DNA of 64,000 nucleotides from Verrucomicrobiota bacterium (GCA_027493615.1 JAOSKK010000023.1:124001-188000), one strand, 5' to 3'; shown: positions 19,775 through 29,548, counted from the first letter of the stretch. Notes: generated by a model not told the origin, from the letters alone. Translations and numbers: made by a program.

Positions 19775-21286
19775 TCACCTCCACGCGTCGGACCTGCCAG
19801 ATGCACGCCATCCCCACACTAGGCCCGCCACCAGCAGACCGGCGTACAGCCCGGCAGCGACCCCGGGTGGGAACCCGCACAGGACCGACAAGGCGTTGTA
19901 CGTGAACTCCCCGCGCAGCAATCTCGGGATGTGAAGCTCGGACAAGGGCACCGCCACGTCGTAAACCGGGCACGCATCCGTCACGGTGGCCAACGTAACC
20001 ATGCCAACCGAGAGCGCGGCGAGCACGGCGCCGAGGGTGGGCCAGCGCTGCATCCCAAGAGCACACGGCAGAGCAACCAGCGGGAGGATCGGCGAGAGGT
20101 AACGCGCACTGAGCGTATACCCCGCCTGCCAATCCCAAGTGCGGCCGGAGATCACCACGACCTGCAAGAGGGGAACCACATACGTGAGCCACAGCCAGGC
20201 CGGTCGCTCCCGCGCCATCCACACCCAGCCCAAACCCGCCAGGAGGAGGAACGGGGTCCAAAACACGAGCCCGCGGGTCGGGCCGAACAACAACCGCAGC
20301 AGGTTCTCGAGGTCAGGCCATTGGATGGCGTACAGACCCTCGGCCATCTCGGGAAAACTGGCCTGGTAGCTGTAGGGGAGCTCCCAGGGGACGCCGACGG
20401 TGGCCCAACTGTACGCGGGGACCAGGAGGAGCGGCGGCACAACGCCCACCAGAAACCAGAGCCCCCCGCGCCGGCGTTGCCAGATCACGAAAAGCCCGAG
20501 AGCAACGACCACCAGGCCGGCGGTGTACTCGCTGGCCAGGCTCAGCCCCAGGCACCCACCCGCCAGACCATGGCGCCAGCCAGGAAGCCGGATCGGCTCG
20601 GCCGCCATTGGCTTCTCGGTTGGCCGCGACGTCGGATCATCGCCCGAGCGCCGAGGCGGCGGGTCTTCGAACAGAGCCAACGCCCAAAGGGCGACACTGA
20701 TGAGGCCGATGGTCTGCGCGTGACTGAAGAGCATTGTCGAGTACGGCAGCGGCAGCGAACCGAGCCACAGCGCCATGACCGCCACCCAGGCCGCCCGCGC
20801 CCGGACCAACCGCCCCAGCCAGATCCAAAGGAGGCACCCGCCCAGCGCCGCCGGTAGCGCCTGCGACGCGGCACACGCTACCCAACTTCCCGCCAGCCAG
20901 ACGGTCCGATCAACGCCGTCCGGTCGGACTTGCTGGACGATCTCGTGAGCCAGCCAGAACCCGGGCAACGCCACCACCACCGTGCCCGGAGCTTTGTCCG
21001 AGTAGTAATGCCCCGCGTGCCATGCCTTGTCGGGCGTGTTCTCATGATAGGGATCAATCGCCAGCGTCCCGTGCCGAACGATCGCGAACAACAGGTCGAG
21101 TCGTGAAGCCGGCGTGGGACCATCGAATCGCTCCTGGTGGATCGAGCCCAGCACCGCCACCAGCCAGATTCCCAGGACCCAAGCCAGCCGCGTGCTCCCC
21201 CCACACGGCTCACCCCGCCCGGTCCACCGGCACGGCTCCGGACGCGCCGACCGCGCCGGGCTAGTGTTGACTTGCCCCGTTTCCAT
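19775..21286 (-). CDS. Polytopic GT-C/PMT-like membrane glycosyltransferase
   Basis: About ten hydrophobic segments in roughly 500 residues. The first periplasmic loop has the acidic, tyrosine-rich stretch IDPYHENTPDKAWHAGHYYS and DKAPGT, as in GT39/PMT-like GT-C enzymes that use polyprenyl-phosphate sugars. A later basic loop holds a WPFLE-like WPDLENLL segment. I start at 21286, which overlaps the MauE-like gene by 26 nt; the frame is open to 21346. It is followed after 4 nt by the GT2 gene. The acceptor is unknown; a secreted product of the same operon is a fair guess. Confidence 0.7.
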   Translation of the reverse strand: METGQVNTSPARSARPEPCRWTGRGEPCGGSTRLAWVLGIWLVAVLGSIHQERFDGPTPASRLDLLFAIVRHGTLAIDPYHENTPDKAWHAGHYYSDKAPGTVVVALPGFWLAHEIVQQVRPDGVDRTVWLAGSWVACAASQALPAALGGCLLWIWLGRLVRARAAWVAVMALWLGSLPLPYSTMLFSHAQTIGLISVALWALALFEDPPPRRSGDDPTSRPTEKPMAAEPIRLPGWRHGLAGGCLGLSLASEYTAGLVVVALGLFVIWQRRRGGLWFLVGVVPPLLLVPAYSWATVGVPWELPYSYQASFPEMAEGLYAIQWPDLENLLRLLFGPTRGLVFWTPFLLLAGLGWVWMARERPAWLWLTYVVPLLQVVVISGRTWDWQAGYTLSARYLSPILPLVALPCALGMQRWPTLGAVLAALSVGMVTLATVTDACPVYDVAVPLSELHIPRLLRGEFTYNALSVLCGFPPGVAAGLYAGLLVAGLVWGWRASGRSDAWR

Positions 21287-21811
21287 CCGACCGGTCGCCG
21301 GGCGTTGCCGCGGGCGTGGAACGACCGGCCACCCGTGGTCGGCCATGCCACGCCAGCCCGAGGTAACTTCCCACCAGGAAGTAGGCGATCATTGCCGTGA
21401 CTATGAACTCGTACGTCCAGCCCGGCATCGACGCCCCGCCACCGGGCACACCTAGACATCCACAAGACGACGGGGCGGGGCTCAGCCACAACCCAACGTG
21501 ATACGACGCGAACAGACCTCCGACCCAGGCCACCACGGCCAGACGGTGGCGTCGGTCGGGCAGCAGCAGAACCAGACTCACCACCGCCAACTCGAACAGC
21601 CCCGCCACGAACATGACCTGACCATTTGTCAGACCCCCGATCCAGGGCGCCTGCCGGGCCAGCGGAATGCCCGACGCGCCGCTCGCCCCGGCTCCCAGCG
21701 CCTGGAAGACGCTGAAGCCCTTCAGCCGGCCGTGACCAGGAGGAGGCCGATGACCGTCGCCAGGAAACCGTCGGTCCCCCGCCATTTCCATGTCAGCGCG
21801 CCGAAGTGCAT
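21261..21811 (-). CDS. MauE/DoxX-like redox membrane protein, frameshifted
   Basis: Four-helix inner-membrane protein of about 183 residues. The ATG at 21811 gives MHFGALTWKWRGTDGFLATV followed by IGLLLVTAG. The frame then changes near 21726, where one C seems missing from the plus-strand run, and continues LKGFSVFQALGAG to the end. The CGCLG motif before the last helix is characteristic of MauE-like proteins, which are linked to disulfide formation in secreted cysteine-rich partners. It sits between a Cys-rich secreted protein cluster and a GT-C-like gene, 42 nt downstream of the membrane-anchored protein. Confidence 0.7.
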
Positions 21812-21853
21812 CAGGTCGGATCAGGTCGCGTCCACACAGGACTTCGAAAACGC

Positions 21854-23139
21854 TCAGCGCCGCGCGGGAGCCGGTGGGGCAGGCTTGGCGCGGCGGAGCA
21901 GCAGCGCCGGGACGACCAGCAGAGCCGTACAGACGCCAAGGGCAAGCAACACCTTCGGCCATCGCGGTTTCCCTGGCAGCAGGCCGGCTTCGGCAACGGC
22001 CGCTCCCGCGGGATTGTGCACCAGCTCAGCGACACCTTGCCCGGTGCTGGCCGCCACGACGTAACGCTCGGGGAACTCGGGGCAAAGGTCGGCCAGGCGG
22101 CGAACTCCCCGGCCGGGTCCACCCAATCGTAGATGACCTGCCGCTGCACCCGGCGGCCGTCCTCTCCGGTCGTCTCGGTCGTCCAGAGGCGCGGCCAACC
22201 GGAAACGTCCACCCTCGCGCTCGGAAACCAGGGAGGGCCCCTTGGGTCCAGACAACGCGATCCGCAGCAGGCGGTCCGGATCGGTACGGTCCGCCCAATA
22301 CTGCACGCGGAGGGCCGGTCTCCGGGAACCCCCGCGCCGGGTGAGGTCGAAACAGCGTACGCCCTGGTCCCCCCACTTCAACTCCGTGACCTCGAGGCGG
22401 AACGCAGCGTGGGTTCCCTCGGCCAAGCGGGAGACCTGGGCGCGATCCAGCGAGATCCCCAAAGCCGCCCAGGGCCGGATCGGGGAAGGGTCGCTCGGGG
22501 CGACCAGCGCGTTCGTGCTCCCCACGGCCGCCAAGAGCGGGAGCACCAGTGGCGGTTCCAGGGTGTAACCTTCCCAGAGAGGATCCAGTGGAACCTGGCT
22601 GGCCTCGATCGGGTAGAGGGTGGCCGATTCCAGGGTGTGATTGGCGATGAACGCCATCACGTTCGTGAAGCTGGGGTCCGCGATCCGGACGTAGCTGCGC
22701 CGGCTCGGAAGGGGCACCGAAGTCCATACCTCGTCTTTGCGGTAGAGCTCCCCCGCCAGCCAGACCTCGACCTCGAACGTGCTGGTGCCCGGAGTGGGCC
22801 TGGCGGACGCCTTCACGGCGCAGCGCGGCGAGCTGACGCTGCTGGGCGGCGGTCAGACCCCGGTCATGCGTGCGCGAAGCTTGTTCCTGCCGACGGATTT
22901 CCTCGCCGATTTGCCGCTCGGTCCAGGCGGGGGGTGCGGATTTCGACGCGGGCGCGGAAGTGGCAGCGCGCAGGGGCCGGCCGCGTCACCCGGACGAACA
23001 GCGCGGTGATTTCCTGCAGCGTGGCACGCCGGGGATTCGCACCCTCGGTCGCAGCCGCTTCCGCGGCACGGACCGGCCAGCCAAGGCCAAGGACGACCGC
23101 GAGCATCGTGGGCAGAGAAGGACGCAGCATGGGAGCCAT
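21854..23139 (-). CDS. Unknown exported protein with C-terminal membrane anchor, multiply frameshifted
   Basis: No family recognised. A signal peptide (MLRPSLPTMLAVVLGLGWPV) starts near 23139/23130. The coding frame then changes at least four times: near 22930, near 22825, near 22212 and near 22100. Recognisable stretches are TERQIGEEIRRQEQASRTHD, FEVEVWLAGELYRKDEVWTS, YVRIADPSFTNVMAFIANHT, WPRLWTTETTGEDGRRVQRQ and VIYDWVDPAG. The end is one hydrophobic helix (WPKVLLALGVCTALLVVPAL) with a basic tail, so the body is probably periplasmic. Joined length is about 425 residues. It sits between the Cys-rich protein and the MauE-like gene. Confidence 0.6.
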
Positions 23140-23198
23140 GAGTCGGTGGTTGCAGAGCGGATGAAGGACCTCGGCGGGCTTCACGACTTCCTCGCATG

Positions 23199-23728
23199 TC
23201 AGGGGAGCTCGAGCCGATCGGGGCATCCGCGACCCCACGGATCCTCCGGATGAACCTTGAGACCGTAGAGGGGGTGCGGGTGCCCTCGACACAGTAGCGG
23301 ATACCGCAGCCGAAACACTCCTTGCTCATCGTGGCCAGACATCCCAGACACCCCGGCCCGGTCGGGGCGATGGCACAGGCGTACGCACACGTCGCCCCTC
23401 CCAACAGGTAGCAGTACGTCCACTTGGTCCAGTTGACCGCCGTCGAACAGGTGGCATCCCACCCCACTTCGGCGGACCGGTTCCGGCAGATCCAGTAACC
23501 GCTGGGGGCCGGGGCACAGAAGTAGTAACCGTCCGTGTGGTAGCTGCGTGAGTCACACGTGCCGTCGGTTCCCGCAGGGTGGTTCCGGCACTGGCACCGG
23601 AAGTCTTCCGCACAACGGTACTGCAGTCGGAAGCAACTCCCGGAGGCCTGGATGTTCTGGAGGCAAACCCCAAGACCGAGGGTGACGGCGAGCGCAACCG
23701 TGAGGGCGTTCGTGAGCTGGCTTTTCAT
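23199..23728 (-). CDS. Secreted cysteine-rich protein, frameshifted near its end
   Basis: Novel-looking exported protein. A signal peptide MKSQLTNALTVALAVTLGLG is followed by about 150 residues with some 17 cysteines, for example CAEDFRCQCR, CAYACAIAPTGPGCLGC and ECFGCGIRYC, plus many aromatic residues. Adding one base to the 5-nt run at 23270-23274 moves the frame to TPLYGLKVHPEDPWGRGC, ending at a stop at 23199; without it the frame runs on for 100 meaningless residues. The cysteine spacing matches no family I know. Even cysteine distribution suggests disulfides or a metal site. It lies 46 nt after a pseudopilin gene. Confidence 0.65.
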
Positions 23729-23774
23729 GGGTAGTCAGGTGCTTGTGTTTGGCATGATCCGGACAGGCTCGGCC

Positions 23775-24579
23775 TCAGGGTTCTTTCGCGAGGACGGGGC
23801 CGCCCAAAGTGTGTTGCTGCAATCGAAGAAGGTCTTCCCGGTCGGCGGGTGACTCGGCCGGCTTCCAGTAACTCGGCCGTGGCGTGAATCGTTTCGGGTG
23901 TTGCCACTTCCAGCGCTCGCCGTGCCCATCCACGAAAGAGAACACCCCGGTCTGCGCGTGGCGGTCCGCGGGCAGGTTCACCCAGCGGCGGTCGGGAGCC
24001 GGCCACACCAGGAAGTGCGCATCATCGATCGAGTCCGCAGCCTCGTCTACGAAGCCGAAGAGCCGGGCCGGGTCGGTCACCGCAGCGAGACGCTCCACAG
24101 TCCGCTGCCGCTCGGCGGTGCGGCCGCCCAGATTGCCGTTCAGGGACACGCTCCGGGTGCGGCGCCGGTTCAGCGGCTGACCGGCGAGCGGGCGGGCAGT
24201 GGACCGGTCCGCCGGGCAGACGTAAAGGGCCACCGCGCGGTTGTAGCCGTATGCGAACCACAGACCTTGCTGGATGGGGCGCGCGTCGCGGTCATGGGGG
24301 GCGTTGCTCAAGCCAATCCAGGAATCGGGTGCGCTCCGCCAGTGTCCCTCGACGAGTTGGGCGCGATTCGGCGGCACGCTCCCCGCGGAAGTCATCGACG
24401 TACAACTGCCAGGCGACTTGAAGCTGCCGGAGGTTGGCGAGGCAGATCGTGCCGCTCGCCTTGGCCCCGGCTCGGCTCGCCGCGGCCAACAGCAACCCCG
24501 CCAGGAGCCCGACGACCGCGAGCACCGCCAGCACCTCGAGCAGGGTGAACGCCCCGGGCGCCGGGCTCTTGAAGTGCAT
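23775..24579 (-). CDS. Type II secretion-like pseudopilin, frameshifted; first gene of the Cys-rich operon
   Basis: The start MHFKSPAPG/AFTLLEVLAVL has the prepilin processing site with Glu at +5 and a long hydrophobic helix, then NLRQLQVAWQLYVDDFRG. Removing one base from the 4-nt run at 24381-24384 joins this to SVPPNRAQLVEGHWRSAPDS, CPADRST and FSFVDGHGERWKWQ of the H-X9-DG type. It is the promoter-proximal gene of the leftward operon and is divergent from the WPFYG-repeat gene across 215 nt. Its presence here may mean surface delivery of the following Cys-rich product, which is speculative. Confidence 0.8.
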
Positions 24580-24794
24580 CCTGGTGATCACGCCCCCAGC
24601 TTCACGCCGAACACTCCCCCGCGACAACGGGAGGTTCCGGCAAGCAAAGACAAAGACGGGCAAGGACCGTCGCGCCCCCGGCAGCGACAGCCCCGCCACA
24701 GCACGGCGGCCGGACCCATGCCCGACGCGTTGCCCCCCCGCGCTTGACCCTCGTCCGGGCCTACTTAGGATGCGGCGCGTTGCGGGGAATACAC

Positions 24795-26323
24795 GTGAAC
24801 CATCCGGTACGCCGCCTCTTGCCCAGCTTGCTGTGGACCGCCCTCATCGTGGGGGCGTCGCCGGGCGTGCCGCCACGGAGCCGGTCTCCGCCGGCTTGCT
24901 CTACCACCAGTTCCCCCTGACCCTCGACCACGGCATCCGCGTCGAAGCCCTGGGTCCGCTGGTGGCCACCGAGACCCGTTGGCCCGAGGACGCCGTGCCG
25001 CCCGGCACAGACCCGCTCGACGCCGAACCGCCGGTCACGCAGATCGCCCGCACGTTCACGCTCGCCCCCTTGTTCAACTGGAACCTCGAGCCCACCGTCG
25101 AGAACGTCTCGTGGGACTTGGCCTATCCGGTCATCACCTACGACCGCTACGGGGGCGAGTACCGGCTGCAGGTCTTCCAAATCCTCAGTTTCTCGGGCGG
25201 CAAGACCCAGGCCCACGCCCAGGGACGGGCCTTCACCCTCGTGCCCTTCTTCTGGTTCCGCCGCTCGGACGAAGATCCGTCGCTCAACTACAGCGCCGTC
25301 TGGCCCTTCTACGGGTATCTGCAGAAGCGGCTGTTCCGCGACGAAACCCGTTTCCTCCTCTGGCCGGCCTGGGTTCAAACCCGCCGGCGCGATGTGGTGA
25401 CGGACAACTACCTCGTACCGATCGTCCACGTCCGACGCGGCGACGGTCTCCAAGGCTGGCAGGTGTGGCCGTTCTACGGCACGGAACACAAGGACCTCAC
25501 CACGCGCACCAACGGCTTCGGCGAGGTCGAGTCGGTGCCCGGCCACGACAAGCGATTCGTCCTCTGGCCCTTCTACGGCCACAACGACCTCGATACTGGA
25601 TCGACGAACCCCATCCAGCAGCGGCTCCTTCTGCCCTTCTACAGCCTGCAGCGGTCCCCGGCCAAAGACCGCGACATCTACGGCTGGCCGTTCGGTGTCA
25701 CGCTCGTCCGCGACCGCGAGCTGGCGTACGACCAGACCTCGTTCCTCTGGCCGGTGTTCACGTTCGCCCATGGCGAAGGCAAGCAAGCCACCCGCGTGTG
25801 GCCCCTCTATGGCACCACCCGCTTCCGGGAATCGCATTCCCGCTTCGTGCTCTGGCCGCTGTACTACCGTAAGGACACGCAGCGCGACCCTCTGGAACGG
25901 CACGTCACCCGCATCGGGTTCTTTCTCTACACCGGCTTCGAAACCAGCAACCACCAGACCGGCACTTCGAGCAAACGCGCGGACCTCTGGCCGTTCTTCA
26001 TCTCGCGGCGGGATATGGCAGGCAACGAGCGCTTCCAGGCCCTGTCCATCTTCAGCCCCCTGCTCGCCGAGAACGTCAGCATCCGGCGGCTGTACGAGCC
26101 GCTCTGGGCGCTGTGGCGCTCCGAACACCACGCCGCCAGCGATACCCGCAGCCAGTCGCTGCTCTGGAACCTCTACCGCCGCGAGACCTCCCCCGAACGC
26201 GCCAAGGTGTCCCTGCTCTTTGGCCTGGTGCAGCACACGGCGGATGCCCAGGGCAAACGCTGGCGCTTCCTCTACCTTCCCACGAAGAAGAAGCCTCGCC
26301 CGGGACCGGCACCGCACTCTTGA
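24795..26323 (+). CDS. Exported WPFYG-repeat protein of unknown function, upstream of mla genes
   Basis: About 510 residues. The GTG at 24795 gives a signal peptide MNHPVRRLLPSLLWTALIVG. The frame then changes in the GGGGG run at 24851-24855, one G short, and continues VAGRAATEPVSAGLLYHQFP. The rest is a tandem series of about ten to twelve units of 35-50 residues, each with LWPFYG-like cores: VWPFYG twice, LWPFYG, LLPFYS, GWPFGV, LWPVFT, VWPLYG, LWPLYY, LWPFFI. Aromatic strands alternating with charged loops suggest a beta-rich, perhaps outer-membrane fold. It precedes mlaE by 80 nt on the same strand. I know of no assigned function. Confidence 0.75.
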
Positions 26324-26403
26324 CCGGCGGGCCGCGGCATCGAGACTGACTCCCCGACGGGCGCAATGGGCACGACCGACTAACGACCGATTGTTGATGC
26401 GGC

Positions 26404-27150
26404 ATGTTTCAGGACATCGGTGAAATCCTGCTCCTGCTGGGGCGCACCCTGCGGGCGCTGCCGCACACTCTCCGGCAACAACGGAAGGTGTGCGATCAGC
26501 TCTTCGAAATTGGCAACGCAAGCCTGCTGATGGCCTGCGTACTCGCGCTGTTCATCGGCGGCGTGCTCGCCCTTCAGACCGGGCCCACGCTGGCCGAGCG
26601 GGGCCTGCAGAGCTTCATCGGCCAGCTCGTGGGCCTGGCCGTCTGCCGCGAACTTGCCCCCGTGATGATGGCCGTGCTGATCGCCGGCCGCATCGGCTCG
26701 GCCATGGCCGCCGAGATCGGCTCGATGCGCGTCTACCAGGAGATCGATGCCCTGCGGACGATGAACATCAACCCGGTGCATTACCTGGTGCTGCCGCGCC
26801 TGATTGCCATCAGTATCGGGCTGCCGGTGCTCGTGCTCTTCGCGATCCTCGTCGGCTGGATGGGAGGGGCGGTCGTCTCCTTCTTCAATCAGGCGATCGC
26901 GGTCTCGTTTGAGGGCTACTTCAACAGCCTGCGCCAGGGCCTCGAACCGTTGGATGTCGTAAACGGCCTCCTCAAGAGCTTCGTGTTCGCCGTGGTCATC
27001 GGTGTGGTCTCCTGCCATCAGGGCCTCAGCACGATCGGGGGCCCCCGCGGCATCGGGCGCTCGGTCACCAAGGCCGTCGTCAACTCCATCGTCCTCATCC
27101 TGCTCCTGGACTATTTCCTGACGCGGATCCTGATGCACCTGCACACATGA
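26404..27150 (+). CDS. mlaE: Mla-type ABC transporter permease
   Basis: Inner-membrane permease of the MlaFEDB-type lipid transporter, which moves phospholipids between the inner and outer membranes. The 248 residues include the conserved ALQTGPTLAERG-like start, CRELAPVMMAVLIAGRIGSA, AAEIGSMRVYQEIDALRTMN and five helices ending in VNSIVLILLLDYFLT. The ATPase and MCE genes follow with 1-nt spacing and a 4-nt overlap, so all three form an operon. Confidence 0.95.
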   Translation: MFQDIGEILLLLGRTLRALPHTLRQQRKVCDQLFEIGNASLLMACVLALFIGGVLALQTGPTLAERGLQSFIGQLVGLAVCRELAPVMMAVLIAGRIGSAMAAEIGSMRVYQEIDALRTMNINPVHYLVLPRLIAISIGLPVLVLFAILVGWMGGAVVSFFNQAIAVSFEGYFNSLRQGLEPLDVVNGLLKSFVFAVVIGVVSCHQGLSTIGGPRGIGRSVTKAVVNSIVLILLLDYFLTRILMHLHT

Positions 27151-27151
27151 G

Positions 27152-27919
27152 ATGAACGCCCCCGCCTCCCAAGGCATCGGCCTCCAGGTCCGTGACCTGT
27201 GCAAGAGCTACGACGGCCACGCCGTGCTCAAGCACCTCACCTTCGAAGTCCCAGCGGGCGAGATCTTCGTCCTCATGGGCCCAAGCGGCAGCGGCAAGAC
27301 CGTCCTTCTCAAACACCTCATCGGCCTCGAATCCCCTGACACCGGCGACATCCTCGTGGCCGGCCAGCCCGTCAGCGACCCCGGCGTCATGACCCGCTAC
27401 CGGGTCGCCATGGTTTTCCAGTCCGGCGCCCTGCTGAATTCGCTGACCGTCGGCGAGAACGTCGGCCTCTACCTGAGCGAGCACCGTCTCAAGCCGCCCG
27501 CCGAGATCGCCCGCGTGGTCGCCGAGAAGCTCGAACTCCTCGGCCTCAAGGGCACCGCCGACAAGATCCCCGCCGAACTCTCCGGCGGCATGAAGAAGCG
27601 CGTCGCCATCGCCCGCGCCCTGGTCGTCGAACCCCAGTTGATCTTCTACGACGAGCCCACCAGCGAACTCGACCCCCTCATCGCGGTCACCATCGGCCGG
27701 GAGATCCTCAACCTCAACCGACGCCTGCAGGTGACCAGCATCGTCGTCACCCACGACCGCGACCTCGCCTTCGGCATCGCCGACCGCGTGGCCCTGCTGC
27801 ACGAGGGCGAGATCCTCGCCCTGGGCACACCGGACGAGGTCCAGGCCGACCCCAACCCCCTCGTGCAACGCTTTCTCAAAGCCGACTTCCGTTTCACCCC
27901 TGAACCCGCGCTCCCATGA
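27152..27919 (+). CDS. mlaF: Mla-type ABC transporter ATP-binding protein
   Basis: ATPase powering the lipid transporter at the cytoplasmic face. Of 255 residues, Walker A is GPSGSGKT (43-50), the Q-loop glutamine is in VFQSGAL (90), the signature is LSGGM (143-147), Walker B is LIFYDEPT (163-170) and the switch histidine is in VVTHD. The sequence SGALLNSLTVGENV and the LSGGMKKRVAIARAL block are typical of MlaF rather than of general importers. Its start follows the mlaE stop by 1 nt and its stop overlaps mlaD by ATGA. Confidence 0.96.
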   Translation: MNAPASQGIGLQVRDLCKSYDGHAVLKHLTFEVPAGEIFVLMGPSGSGKTVLLKHLIGLESPDTGDILVAGQPVSDPGVMTRYRVAMVFQSGALLNSLTVGENVGLYLSEHRLKPPAEIARVVAEKLELLGLKGTADKIPAELSGGMKKRVAIARALVVEPQLIFYDEPTSELDPLIAVTIGREILNLNRRLQVTSIVVTHDRDLAFGIADRVALLHEGEILALGTPDEVQADPNPLVQRFLKADFRFTPEPALP

Positions 27920-28893
27920 GAAACACCCTCGAAACCCGCCTCGGCATCTTCTTCGCCCTCGCCGTCATCGTCGGGGCCCTCATCCTCGAAACCATCGGCA
28001 GCCTCGACTTCTTCCGCCGCGGCCGCACCGTCAGCGCCCGGTTCGACAACATCCTCGAACTCAAGGTCGGCGACGGGGTCAAGATGGCCGGCAAAGCCAT
28101 CGGCCGCGTCACCGCCATCGAGTTCGCCGATTCGAAGGTGCTCGTCGCGATGAAGATCACCGACCCCACGGCCGTCATCCGCACCGACAGCCGGGCCACG
28201 ATCAAGTTCAGCGGGCTCATGGGCCAGAACTACGTCGCCATCGACTTCGGCCCCGGCAAAGGCGCCCTCATCGACGCGACCGGCACCGAACTCGAGAGCT
28301 ACGCCCAACCGGACCTCAACGTGCTCCTCTCCCGCCTCGAAGGCGCCACCAGCGGCATCCAGAAGCTCACCGACAGCTTCAGCGACTCGAGTCTCAGCGA
28401 CGTTCTCCTGCCCTTCACCGACTTCCTCAACGAGAGCAAGCCGCGCATCCTGAACGTGCTCACCAACGCCGAACGCATCTCCGCCCAGGTGGCCGCCGGC
28501 GAGGGCACCGTGGGCAAGCTCATCTACGAGGACGCCCTCTACAGCGCCGCCCTCAGCACCGTCACCAACCTCAGCGCCACCGCCGATGACGTCCGCCATC
28601 TGGTCAGCGATGCCCAGGCCACGGTCGCCGACGTCCGCGCCGGCAAGGGCACCGTGGGCCGCCTGATGACCGATGAAACCCTCTTCTCCGAGGTCACCGA
28701 GGCTGCCACCAACCTTCGGGAGGTCATGCAGAAGATCAACCGCGGCCAGGGCACGGTGGGCAAGGCGATCAACGACGACACCCTCATCAACAACGCCAAG
28801 CTCACCCTCCAGAAGCTCGACAAAGCCACCGAAGGCCTCGAAGACCAGGGCCCTCTCACCGTCCTCGGCATCCTCGTCAACCCGCTGTTCTGA
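27916..28893 (+). CDS. mlaD: MCE/MlaD-family lipid-binding protein
   Basis: Membrane-anchored MCE protein that forms the periplasmic lipid-binding ring of the transporter. One N-terminal helix (LGIFFALAVIVGALILETIG) is followed by the MCE domain at about 40-120, with VSARFDNILELKVGDGVKMA and GKAIGRVTAIEF. A long helical C-terminal part follows, with GEGTVGKLI, GKGTVGRLM and GQGTVGKAI repeats. At 325 residues it is longer than E. coli MlaD (183) and resembles MCE proteins with long alpha-helical tails that may span the periplasm. No mlaC or mlaB gene follows. Confidence 0.93.
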   Translation: MRNTLETRLGIFFALAVIVGALILETIGSLDFFRRGRTVSARFDNILELKVGDGVKMAGKAIGRVTAIEFADSKVLVAMKITDPTAVIRTDSRATIKFSGLMGQNYVAIDFGPGKGALIDATGTELESYAQPDLNVLLSRLEGATSGIQKLTDSFSDSSLSDVLLPFTDFLNESKPRILNVLTNAERISAQVAAGEGTVGKLIYEDALYSAALSTVTNLSATADDVRHLVSDAQATVADVRAGKGTVGRLMTDETLFSEVTEAATNLREVMQKINRGQGTVGKAINDDTLINNAKLTLQKLDKATEGLEDQGPLTVLGILVNPLF

Positions 28894-29179
28894 GGGCGGC
28901 CCCAGCGGGTCTCGCCCCTCTTCGCGGCCATCCGCCCTTGCCCGAACTCTCGGCCGGTAACTGGCCGCCAAAAGGCGCACAAGCCGCAAGAGAGCAACCC
29001 GCGGATCCTTCCCGCCTCACCCGCTTGCGAGTCTTGCACCTCCTCGCGGCTGTCCTCTTGCTCAAACCAAAAACCGGCAAATGCCGGCAACACCCGCAAG
29101 AAATGCCCGAACGCAAATCGGCGGTAGCGCACCTGCTGCCTAAAGCGGTGGATCTTAGAACGACGTACCACCACCTCCC

Positions 29180-29548
29180 ATGCGAGACATCACGCGCTTG
29201 TGCGACACGGTTCGTGAGACCGCCTTCGCCATCCACAAGTACCACAAACAAGGGCACCTGGAAAAAGTCTATGAGAACGCCCTTACCCATCGCCTGCGCA
29301 AGCTGGGCCTCGACGTCAAACAGCAGCATCCACTCACGGTTTACGACGAGGATGGCACAGTCATCGGCGAGTACTTCGCCGACCTGTTCGTGGAGGGCCG
29401 GCTGATGAACTTCGGAGCTCCGCGCTTCGAGATCCGCAAGTACGCTTTCTCGCAAGTTACGGACGACCGCCCTCGAGGCGGTCTGCTTTCGAGCCTTCTC
29501 GGCTTCGTATCCTCAGCGCTGGCAGCTTCCGCCCTCTTTCGCGGCTGA
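29180..29548 (+). CDS. GxxExxY protein with internal deletion (probably inactive)
   Basis: Starts like the GxxExxY family (PD-(D/E)XK superfamily): an N-terminal helix, then the hallmark GHLEKVYENAL at about 26-36 and LDVKQQHPLTVYDEDGTVIG EYFADLFVEG. Family members then have about 40 residues with the LIVELK catalytic core and a QLLNYL helix. Here FVEGRL passes directly into MNFGAPRFEIRKY, the family's last strand. The loss is in frame, so it is unlikely to be a homopolymer error. The last 25 residues are hydrophobic tail outside the family. The 286 nt upstream hold no other recognisable gene. Confidence 0.75.
   Translation: MRDITRLCDTVRETAFAIHKYHKQGHLEKVYENALTHRLRKLGLDVKQQHPLTVYDEDGTVIGEYFADLFVEGRLMNFGAPRFEIRKYAFSQVTDDRPRGGLLSSLLGFVSSALAASALFRG

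Noticed and set aside
24761-26521. 586-codon leftward frame opposite the WPFYG-repeat gene
   Set aside because: It is an Arg/Glu/Val-rich antisense artefact. The rightward frame has a signal peptide, repeats and operon context.
28938-29405. 155-codon rightward frame overlapping the GxxExxY gene
   Set aside because: It has no recognisable domain and is out of frame with the family match.
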